A model generated the notes under the pieces. That model was not told where the DNA came from. It saw nothing but the letters and a program-made list of their open reading frames with translations, and searched no databases. Both the position numbers and the translations under genes were made by a program. From Neomegalonema sp. (lineage in GTDB: Bacteria > Pseudomonadota > Alphaproteobacteria > Rhodobacterales > Rhodobacteraceae), in assembly GCA_022760355.1 (NCBI GenBank), contig JALEGB010000111.1:1-64000 (forward strand): a stretch of 64,000 bases of DNA. Reading direction: 5' to 3'. Each line of letters opens with the position of its first letter. Within the stretch, counting starts at the first letter, position 1. Below are positions 1 to 6,977 of the stretch, piece by piece.

Positions 1-106
1 CACCCTAGAGCTTTCGCCGATCAAGTTGGATCGGCTCAAGGCTCTAACTCTTTGTTTTGTCGCGTGCTGTTCCCGCCAACCGGTATCCACTTGGTCCGCA
101 CCCTAG
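1..106. repeat. dispersed two-hairpin intergenic repeat, copy A
   Basis: The left part is a hairpin with outer arms TAGAGC (6-11) and GCTCTA (41-46) and inner arms GCCGATC (16-22) and GATCGGC (29-35). A linker containing TTTGTCGCG follows, then a second region with short complementary arms. Both edges carry CACCCTAG (1-8 and 99-106). The same layout recurs at 27760-27829 and 53871-53977, and the right half at 41176-41232. The CTA of the right-hand CACCCTAG is the TAG stop codon of the hydrolase on the minus strand. The element may continue beyond the window edge. Confidence 0.6.
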
Positions 107-903
107 CGCGGCAGCGTTTCTAGCGTCTCAACCAGCAGCGCCAGCTCGCGCGGCGTGCTCATGCGGTGATCCGCGTCCTTCACCAGCGCCAGGCGCGCGT
201 CGCCACACTCGATATGCGCGAGCAATTGCAGCGCGACGGTCAGCTCAACATCGCGATCGGCGGTGCCCTGTAGCAGCCGCACTGGGAATGGCAGCGCCAG
301 AGGTTCCCGCAACACCAGATTGTCGCGCCCCTCCTCAATCAACCGGCGCGTTACGATGGTCGGGTGCTCGGGCGTATATTCCGACGGCAACGCAACTTTG
401 CCAGAGATCGAAAGCTCCGTCCGCTGCGCTTCCGAAAAGCGCGACCACATCATATCTTCGGTAAAATCCGGCGCGGCTGCGATACCGACAAAACCCGCGA
501 TGCGATCCTGCGCGCCCTCTTGCAAGAGGCGCTTTATGGTGATCAACGAGATCCAACCACCCATCGAGGAGCCAACCAGGATTTGCGGCCCTTCGGTCAA
601 CATTGTAATGGCGTCATAAGCGTCACGCGCCCAGGCGCCGATCGTGCCTTCCTCAAAGTCGCCCGAGGACGCGCCATGGCCGGTGTAATCAAAGCGCAGA
701 AAGCCGCGGCCTGTCGTTTGGGCCCAACTTTGCAGGTGCTGAGCCTTGTCGCCGCTCATATCTGAGCGGTAGCCGCACAGGAAAACGACGCCCGGCGCGT
801 CGGTCTGAACCGGCGGCGTCTTGGCGTAGGCGATTTCCCGGCCGTCCGCCAAGGCTAGTTTTTGAACAGCGCCCGGCTCTACGCCGGCATCAGAGGTGGT
901 CAT
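103..903 (-). CDS. alpha/beta hydrolase
   Basis: This is a 266-residue soluble hydrolase of the alpha/beta fold. The nucleophile elbow GSSMGG (residues 111-116, Ser113) is clear. An acid in GTADRD and a histidine in DADHRMS near the C-terminus complete a plausible triad. HGASSGDF resembles the lid-proximal region of small serine hydrolases. Substrate cannot be told; family members include esterases and carboxylic ester or peptide hydrolases. The ATG at 903 has an AAGGA ribosome binding site seven bases upstream, which lies inside the divergent glycosyltransferase gene. The stop codon falls in repeat copy A. No signal peptide is seen, so it is probably cytoplasmic. Confidence 0.85.
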   Translation of the reverse strand: MTTSDAGVEPGAVQKLALADGREIAYAKTPPVQTDAPGVVFLCGYRSDMSGDKAQHLQSWAQTTGRGFLRFDYTGHGASSGDFEEGTIGAWARDAYDAITMLTEGPQILVGSSMGGWISLITIKRLLQEGAQDRIAGFVGIAAAPDFTEDMMWSRFSEAQRTELSISGKVALPSEYTPEHPTIVTRRLIEEGRDNLVLREPLALPFPVRLLQGTADRDVELTVALQLLAHIECGDARLALVKDADHRMSTPRELALLVETLETLPR

Positions 904-2187
904 ATGACGATCCTTTCGGCGACCGCGCCGGCAGTAGCGCAGTCAAACAATGGCGCGGCTGCATCCGCAGCTGGCGAAGCAAGCCGTTTCGGCGCAAAGA
1001 TCGACCATCCGTTAACAGTGTTGCAAGTCCTACCACGCCTGGAAAGCGGCGGAGTAGAGCGCGGCGCGATCGAGATCGCACAGGCGGTGGCGGCCGCAGG
1101 CGGGCGAGCCCTAATCGCGTCCGCCGGTGGTCGAATGTCACGGCGTGTCGAAGCTGTTGGCGGCGAAGCTATTCAGTTGCCTCTAAGCTCCAAGAACCCA
1201 TTCAATATCTACGCCAACGCGGGCCATTTGGCGCGGCTGATCGAAAAAGAACGTGTGGATGTGGTGCATGCGCGCTCCCGCGCGCCGGCTTGGAGCGCGA
1301 AATGGGCCGCGCAACGAACCGGACGCCCGTTCGTGACCACCTATCACGGCGTATACAACGAAAACTTTCCGCTGAAACGGCGGTACAATTCAGTAATGGC
1401 GTCCGGTGATGCGGTGATCGCAATTTCGGACTTTGTCGCTAAGCTGATTGTTGAGCGTCACCATGTGGCGCCTGAGACCATCACAACCATTCCCCGCGGC
1501 GCCGACCTTTCCGCTTTCTCAGATGATCGGGTCAGCGACGCGCGGGTCATCGCGCTGGCGCGCGCGTGGGGCGTCGTCGATGATCCGCGGCCGGTATTGC
1601 TGCTGCCTGGGCGGCTGACGCGCTGGAAGGGCCAAACGCTGTTTGTCGAAGCGCTCGGCATCCTTCGGTCGCGCCTGGGAACGGACAAGTTCCTCGCCAT
1701 CATCGTCGGCGGCGAGGATAAAAAGGGGCGGTTTCTGGCGGAGTTGAATACGCAGATTGCTCAGCTGGGGCTGCACGACGCCGTTCGGATGGTCGGCCAT
1801 TGTGACGACATGCCTGCGGCCTTCAAGCTCGCCAGCGTGGCGGTGTCAGCGTCGCTGGAGCCGGAAGCGTTCGGCCGTGTTGCGGTCGAGGCGCAAGCGA
1901 TGGGGGCGCCCGTCGTCGCCGCGGCCCATGGCGGCGCGATGGAGACGGTAATCGATCAGCGCACCGGGCGCCATTTCGAACCCGGTTCCGCCAGCTCTTT
2001 GGCGTCGGCGCTTGAGGAGATGCTGCTTCTATCGACGCCGGCGCGGGCGCAGATGCGTGCGGCGGCGATTGAAAATGTGCGTCGCCACTTTTCGATCGAA
2101 TCGATGCAAGCCGCCACATTAGCGATCTATGAGGCGCTTGCGGGCAGATCCTTTGCCGCCTTGGGGCCGGTCTCTTCCACGAGCTGA
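904..2187 (+). CDS. glycosyltransferase family 4
   Basis: A 427-residue GT-B fold glycosyltransferase. The N-terminal domain starts with LTVLQVLPRLESGGVERGAIE, the usual GT4 opening. The C-terminal domain has the sugar-nucleotide segment LLLPGRLTRWKGQ and the acid pair in SLEPEAFGRVAVEAQ (EX7E motif). This family transfers sugars to lipid carriers, lipopolysaccharide or capsule at the cytoplasmic face of the inner membrane. I prefer the ATG at 904 over one at 862 because GAGG sits seven bases before 904 and the earlier start adds residues overlapping the divergent hydrolase. The two start codons are directly adjacent. Donor and acceptor are unknown. Confidence 0.88.
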   Translation: MTILSATAPAVAQSNNGAAASAAGEASRFGAKIDHPLTVLQVLPRLESGGVERGAIEIAQAVAAAGGRALIASAGGRMSRRVEAVGGEAIQLPLSSKNPFNIYANAGHLARLIEKERVDVVHARSRAPAWSAKWAAQRTGRPFVTTYHGVYNENFPLKRRYNSVMASGDAVIAISDFVAKLIVERHHVAPETITTIPRGADLSAFSDDRVSDARVIALARAWGVVDDPRPVLLLPGRLTRWKGQTLFVEALGILRSRLGTDKFLAIIVGGEDKKGRFLAELNTQIAQLGLHDAVRMVGHCDDMPAAFKLASVAVSASLEPEAFGRVAVEAQAMGAPVVAAAHGGAMETVIDQRTGRHFEPGSASSLASALEEMLLLSTPARAQMRAAAIENVRRHFSIESMQAATLAIYEALAGRSFAALGPVSSTS

Positions 2188-2302
2188 CGCGCATTGCCGT
2201 CGGATGGCCTCATCTGGCGGGGCGTAGTTTGCGACCAACAAGAACCGGGTCGATCATCGGGCGCCGCTGCGCGATCTCCCGTTTTTCACATCGGAGGCGC
2301 GC

Positions 2303-3226
2303 ATGTGCGGAGACACGCCAAAGCAGATGGGGGGGCGTGATTGGGCGTCCCTTATGCTCCTATCACTGCTGTGGGGAGGCGGATTTTTCTTCACCGGCGT
2401 CGCGGTGCGCGAGATGCCGCCGCTTACGGTGGTCGCGCTTCGCGTGATATTGGCCGCCCTCGCGCTCCTGCCAATATTCTACGCGTTCGGGCATAGACTG
2501 CCCCGCGGCTGGCGCGGATGGCGTCCGTTCTTTGTCATGGGAGTGCTGAATAACGCGCTTCCCTTCGGCTTCATCTTTGCAGGCCAGACCTTCATCGGCT
2601 CTGGCTTGGCTTCGATCGTGAACGCAACCACGCCGCTGTTCACCCTCATCGTTTTGTACGCGTTTCGAGAGGAGGGGCTGACGACAACCCGTTTGACCGG
2701 CGTCGCGCTGGGGGCCGGGGGCGTTGCGGTGTTAAAGGGAGCTGACGGTCCATTTGGCGGCGACGAAAGCATCGGCGTATTGCTGTGTTTAGCTGGCGCG
2801 CTGAGTTACGGATTCGCCGGCTTGTGGGGGCGCCGGGCGCTTGCTGGAATCGCGCCGCTCAAGTCTGCGACATGCCAGTTGCTTTGCTCAAGCGTCGTGA
2901 TGATCGCCGTTGCGGGCTGTGTCGATCGCCCCTGGACCTTATCAGCGCCAAGCGCCCATGCGGCGATGAGCATCGCGGCGCTTGCGTTGATCGGCACCGC
3001 GGCCGCCTATCTGCTGTTCTTTCATATCCTCGTACGCGCCGGGGCGAGCAACGTCATGCTCGTCACGCTGCTGATCCCCGCCACGTCCCTGCTGTTGGGC
3101 GGGCTGTTTCTGGATGAGATTATCGAGTTTCAGCACCTGCTCGGCGCGGCGATTATCGGCGCAGGGCTGCTGTTTATCGACGGGCGCGCGCCGAACTGGA
3201 TCCGGAAGCAAGTGCTCCGAGGTTGA
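2303..3226 (+). CDS. EamA family (DMT superfamily) transporter
   Basis: A 307-residue inner-membrane protein with about ten hydrophobic segments in two EamA halves. The first helix contains the typical LLWGGGFFFTGVAVREMPPLTVVALR. The second half ends with a helix pair around LLLGGLFLDEIIEFQHLLGAAIIGAGLL, the usual DMT ending. Members export or import amino acids, nucleobases or other small metabolites; the substrate is not predictable. The ATG at 2303 has GGAGG five bases upstream. The gene converges on the minus-strand gene at 3296. Confidence 0.9.
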   Translation: MCGDTPKQMGGRDWASLMLLSLLWGGGFFFTGVAVREMPPLTVVALRVILAALALLPIFYAFGHRLPRGWRGWRPFFVMGVLNNALPFGFIFAGQTFIGSGLASIVNATTPLFTLIVLYAFREEGLTTTRLTGVALGAGGVAVLKGADGPFGGDESIGVLLCLAGALSYGFAGLWGRRALAGIAPLKSATCQLLCSSVVMIAVAGCVDRPWTLSAPSAHAAMSIAALALIGTAAAYLLFFHILVRAGASNVMLVTLLIPATSLLLGGLFLDEIIEFQHLLGAAIIGAGLLFIDGRAPNWIRKQVLRG

Positions 3227-3239
3227 TGCCTGCGCAAAC

Positions 3240-3273
3240 AAAAAAGCCGCCGGCGCTGAGCTGCGCCGACGGC
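3240..3273 (-). terminator. rho-independent terminator of the gene at 3296-5356
   Basis: Read on the minus strand, GCCGTCGGCGC (3273-3263) and GCGCCGGCGGC (3256-3246) form an 11-base stem with one mismatch and a six-base loop. A run of six T (3245-3240) follows directly. The stem starts about 20 bases after the stop codon of the upstream gene. Confidence 0.75.
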
Positions 3274-3295
3274 CATATGTTTCGCCCGGAGGCGC

Positions 3296-5356
3296 TTACT
3301 TCGCTGGCGGCGGGCCGCCGACCGGCTTGCCGTTTACGGTGACCGCCGGGCCCTTAAACTCAACTTTGAGCAGGGTCTCACCCTCAGTAGCGCCGGGAGC
3401 GCCAAAGGATTCGATGAAACCGCGCGCGATCAGCAACGATGAGATGAAGCTCGGGTTTTTGCCCATCGGAGTCGCTTCCAGGCCTTTGAGCAGTTTGCTC
3501 CAGCCGGTCAAGCGAACGTCAACAGCGCCCGCAGGCAATGGCAGAACGTCAAACGCGCCAGTCGCAACGCCTTTGAAGCCCAGCATATCAAGCGTCACGT
3601 CGTTGATCGTTACTTTGCCCGGCTGAACCGGCGGCAGAGGGCCGGCGAAAGCTTCTGGGTTGGTCAACAAGCCAGCCGCGAGGGTCAGATCCATCGCCAG
3701 ATCGATATTAACGCCCGTGATCGTGTGATCGAGCGCGCCCGACGGGTCAATCGTCGCCCATAGCTTGTCGTCGATTACGACCGTGTCGAGTTTGTATTTC
3801 AGGATCGCGGTTTGAGGCGCAGCGTCTTCTTTGATCGGAACGCGCAGCTCCATCGCGGCTTTATCCGCGTCTACCTGGCCGGAGACTGGGCCAGCGAACT
3901 GCAGTGAGAACTTGTCGCCGCTCGACACCAGATCGATACTGTCCGCATCGACGGTCAGCGTTGTGACGCCGGCGCCGGTCGACGAAGCGATCGAGGTGAA
4001 GGGCAAGAACGGGTCCTTCAGGGTCGCGGTGCTCGAATACGCGCCGCTTTTGAAGTTCAGCGCCGCTTCGCCGCCTTCATTAATCGATTTCCGCAGCACA
4101 TCGAACAGGGTTTTGCCGAACGCCCGGCCAGGGACTGCTGCCAGAGGCGAGAAGTCAAAGTCCGTCGCGCCTGGCTTCGCGCCCAGCGACATGTCGAGGT
4201 CTTTGATGTCGTAGAACAGCGTCTCCCGCCCTTTGAGGTCAAAGGTCAGAGCGGTGGATGCGAGGCGAACCCCAACGACCTTTGGCGAAATATCGAAGCC
4301 GTAGGCGAAATCAGTCGCGTCGACCGACAGCGACGTAACCGAAGGATCAGGCAGATCCGAAGCGCGGACTTTCAGCGCGCCGATGGTTAGGTCCTGATCA
4401 AAAACGCCGCCATTCGCGATCGACTGCGCGGCGACGGCGACGAAGCGCTGTGCGAACTGCTCGCCGTCTTTGACCACTTCGATCAGAGGCTTCAGGTCGA
4501 ACTTGTCTTTCGGGGTGACCGAAAGCGAGGTCGCCAAGCGCTCAAGCGAGATTTCAGCCTTTGGCGCGCCAAGAACTTTCGCCGAACCGGCCGTCAGCTC
4601 GTAAGCCGCTTTGCCAGTATTCAGCTCCGCCTTGCCTTTGATGTCGAACGCTTCGAGAGCCGGTTTCGCAGGCGCGCCGGGCGCTCCTGGCCGAGGTGTA
4701 ACTTTCGCGCTGCCGGCGCTGAGGCTGGCGGTCGCGTCAATCGTTCCCGCTTCCCGGTCGATTTTCACATAGGCTTTAGCGTCAAGCTCGGTGAAATCAA
4801 CGAAGCCGCCATTTGGCTTGCCGTCGGTCTCCATCTCAAGGCGGGTCGACGCTGAGGTGACGTTGAATTCGAGAACGTCGTCTTCATCCGGGTTCAGCGC
4901 CGCTTCGGCGTCTTTACCTGAAACCTTGATCACCGCTCCGGTAGGAACGCCGTTTTTATCGGTCAGCTCAATCGTGATCACGTCCGGCAGATCAAACTCG
5001 ATCTTATCGCCGATCATTTTGCGCGGATCGAACGTGACCTCAGGCAGGGTCGTCTTCATGCCCAGCGCAGGAACGTAGATCTCAACGTCGCGCGCGACGC
5101 CTTCGATTGGGCGGATAAACCCGTTAACTTCAATCGCGCCATATTTGGTCTTTGCGCCGCCACGCTTCGCACGCTCAAACGCGTCGACAATGCGCGACTT
5201 CACATAGTGCTGACCGTAAACATGCGCGCCGCCCATTACGCCGCCAACGCCCAGCGCGAAGGTCAGCATGGTGAGCACGACGCGATTAGCGCGACCGCGC
5301 TTCGCTTTCTTCGGCGCGCTTGAGCGCGCCTCGTTGTCCGACGCTGAACGAGTCAT
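3296..5356 (-). CDS. large membrane-anchored protein of unknown function, DUF2125-like at the C-terminus
   Basis: A 686-residue protein with a basic N-terminus and one transmembrane segment (about residues 26-46, VVLTMLTFALGVGGVMGGAHV), then a long region of beta-rich character with few cysteines. This predicts a single N-terminal anchor and a large periplasmic domain. The last 120 residues (around LGFKGVATGAFDVLP and the closing VNGKPVGGPP) resemble the ends of DUF2125 and AsmA-like proteins, but I am not certain of the family. The ATG has AAGGGG about nine bases upstream. A terminator lies just downstream and the gene appears to be transcribed alone. Confidence 0.8.
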   Translation of the reverse strand: MTRSASDNEARSSAPKKAKRGRANRVVLTMLTFALGVGGVMGGAHVYGQHYVKSRIVDAFERAKRGGAKTKYGAIEVNGFIRPIEGVARDVEIYVPALGMKTTLPEVTFDPRKMIGDKIEFDLPDVITIELTDKNGVPTGAVIKVSGKDAEAALNPDEDDVLEFNVTSASTRLEMETDGKPNGGFVDFTELDAKAYVKIDREAGTIDATASLSAGSAKVTPRPGAPGAPAKPALEAFDIKGKAELNTGKAAYELTAGSAKVLGAPKAEISLERLATSLSVTPKDKFDLKPLIEVVKDGEQFAQRFVAVAAQSIANGGVFDQDLTIGALKVRASDLPDPSVTSLSVDATDFAYGFDISPKVVGVRLASTALTFDLKGRETLFYDIKDLDMSLGAKPGATDFDFSPLAAVPGRAFGKTLFDVLRKSINEGGEAALNFKSGAYSSTATLKDPFLPFTSIASSTGAGVTTLTVDADSIDLVSSGDKFSLQFAGPVSGQVDADKAAMELRVPIKEDAAPQTAILKYKLDTVVIDDKLWATIDPSGALDHTITGVNIDLAMDLTLAAGLLTNPEAFAGPLPPVQPGKVTINDVTLDMLGFKGVATGAFDVLPLPAGAVDVRLTGWSKLLKGLEATPMGKNPSFISSLLIARGFIESFGAPGATEGETLLKVEFKGPAVTVNGKPVGGPPPAK

Positions 5357-5547
5357 AAAGTCAGCCCCTTAAATTCAATGCGCCGCCCCTCCGGGCCGCC
5401 TCATGCGGCGCCGGCCTTCGGCGCGAGTTAGTTTCAACTGCGGTCGCGCACGCGCCGGCGGCCTCCGCCGGTCGATGCCCCACCCCGTTGCACGAGCCGT
5501 CTAACCGAAAATCGCGGCTGGCGCGAGATTTTCTCGCACCTGTCACA

Positions 5548-6258
5548 TTATCGTTCCGCATTCCCGCACTTCTGAAGAATACGGACCCGCCGCTGCGCGA
5601 CGCCTTCGAGCTCCTGGTTAGTTGGTGTCTCGAACACGGCGATCTGATGGCAGCTTTCGGCGAATGCTGCGGCTTCCGCGCCGCCTCGACCGGCGTCGCC
5701 AATAAGAACCTCAACCCCCTGCGTATTTGCGCGCTCAAGCGCGGCGATCAAGCGCGTGCTAAGGGCGCGCTCATAAAATGCGTCGCCAACAAGGACGAGA
5801 TCGAACTCAGCGAGCATTCGCTCCGAGCGGTCGGAGCCGTCCAACCGGTCAATTGCGTCGGTCTCAAGCTGAACTGAATTCAACCGTGCGTTGAGTTCGG
5901 CCGCGACGCACGCGACATGGTCCACATCGTTGGCGACCACACGGGCCGCGCCAGCGCGCGCCGCCGCGACCGCCTCCAGCGCTCCGCCAGCCGCAAGCGC
6001 CAGGACGTTTCGGCCCCGGGCGCGGTCTGGCGTATCGAGCAAAAACCGGGCGAGACCTTGCCCTCCTGGCCATGCGAAGGCCCAGAAGGGCGGCGGCAAC
6101 TGCGCCTGCTCCAATGTCGCCTCGGTGGCGGCCCACAACGGCGTTTCCTCATCGACGCCCCAGTAGCGCAGTTCAGGCACAATTGAAGGGATAAATACAC
6201 GGGTCTCGCAAATAATCAGTTCGCGGACGGCGTCCGGATTGGCGACTTTGGAGTGCAT
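5548..6258 (-). CDS. class I SAM-dependent methyltransferase (COG3897, ETFB-lysine methyltransferase-like)
   Basis: A 236-residue methyltransferase. PPPFWAFAWPGGQGLARFLLD is the hallmark of the group that includes electron-transfer-flavoprotein lysine methyltransferase and predicted nicotinamide N-methylases. The SAM-binding strand-loop follows in NVLALAAGGALEAVAAARAGA, and VVANDVD gives the acidic residue that binds the ribose. The usual GxGxG is reduced here to AAGGALE, as in much of this group. The target, protein lysine or small molecule, is not settled by sequence. Its leader holds a 12-base direct repeat (6270-6302). The Shine-Dalgarno sequence before the ATG at 6258 is weak. Confidence 0.82.
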   Translation of the reverse strand: MHSKVANPDAVRELIICETRVFIPSIVPELRYWGVDEETPLWAATEATLEQAQLPPPFWAFAWPGGQGLARFLLDTPDRARGRNVLALAAGGALEAVAAARAGAARVVANDVDHVACVAAELNARLNSVQLETDAIDRLDGSDRSERMLAEFDLVLVGDAFYERALSTRLIAALERANTQGVEVLIGDAGRGGAEAAAFAESCHQIAVFETPTNQELEGVAQRRVRILQKCGNAER

Positions 6259-6269
6259 AAAAGAGGTCC

Positions 6270-6302
6270 CGCTCCACCATAAAGCGATTTCGCTCTACCA
6301 TA
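6270..6302. repeat. 12-base direct repeat, 21-base period, upstream of the methyltransferase gene
   Basis: CGCTCCACCATA (6270-6281) and CGCTCTACCATA (6291-6302) differ by one base. Their starts are 21 bases apart, two helical turns, and they lie 12-44 bases upstream of the minus-strand start at 6258. This spacing suits a protein-binding site, but a chance local duplication is also possible. Confidence 0.4.
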
Positions 6303-6537
6303 GCGGGTGCGTATCCGAGCCGCGTTAGGTTTTTACGGGAATAAGGGCGTCCGACGTCGGCTTGGGGGGTGGGGGCGATAGGGAGCCGACGCCGGACCTG
6401 CGCGAGGGATGCGCACGATTCAGATTGTTGCATTTATCGCGGCTTGCAAGAGTTAATTCGAAATTGATTGTGATCTCGCAGTCGCACAAAAGCATATCAG
6501 GACTTGAAATCCCGGGCGGCGGCGCGATGATCAACCT

Positions 6538-6918
6538 ATGAGCACGCCGATCATACCATTCGAAATTGGCCCTGGCGGGCGGGATGAGCGGCCTCGACCG
6601 CCCACCACGCCTACAATTGTCACATTTCATCGCACCGAGCTGTCGCCAATTCTCGCCGTCTATGGGCGGATGGTCGCAGCAGGCGAATGGCGGGACTATG
6701 CGATCGACCATTTGCGCGAAGTCGCGCTTTTTTCGGTCTTCCGCCACACCGCCGAGTCGCCGCTATACCGAATCGAGAAGCGTCCGAAGCTGGCGCAACG
6801 TCAGGGCGCCTATGCGGTGATCGGGCATGACGGCCGCGTCCTCAAACGCGGGCGCGAACTTGCTGTGGTTCTGAAATTCTTTGACCGCAAGCTGATGAAG
6901 CTGATCGATCGGGACTGA
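6538..6918 (+). CDS. DUF2794 family protein
   Basis: A 126-residue protein that matches the alphaproteobacterial DUF2794 family along its core: TIVTFHRTELSPILAVYGRM, then AAGEWRDYAIDHL and the stretch PLYRIEKRPKLAQRQGAYAV. No catalytic motif or membrane segment is visible and the function of the family is unknown. The start ATG at 6538 has only a weak ribosome binding site. It converges on rnr, whose stop lies 60 bases away. Confidence 0.9.
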   Translation: MSTPIIPFEIGPGGRDERPRPPTTPTIVTFHRTELSPILAVYGRMVAAGEWRDYAIDHLREVALFSVFRHTAESPLYRIEKRPKLAQRQGAYAVIGHDGRVLKRGRELAVVLKFFDRKLMKLIDRD

Positions 6919-6977
6919 AGCTGGCGGGAATATATCCGGCCAGGAGGCGTAAGGGCGGCGCGTTTCCGCCGCTCGAG

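Noticed and set aside
862-903. earlier start of the glycosyltransferase at 862
   Set aside because: It would overlap the divergent hydrolase by 42 bases and has a poorer ribosome binding site than the ATG at 904.
5361-5738. 125-codon minus-strand frame between the methyltransferase and the 686-residue protein genes
   Set aside because: It overlaps the end of the methyltransferase in another frame, has low-complexity Arg/Ser/Ala composition and no good ribosome binding site.
6325-6747. 140-codon minus-strand frame antisense to the DUF2794 gene
   Set aside because: The plus-strand DUF2794 match is clear. The antisense product has no recognisable features.
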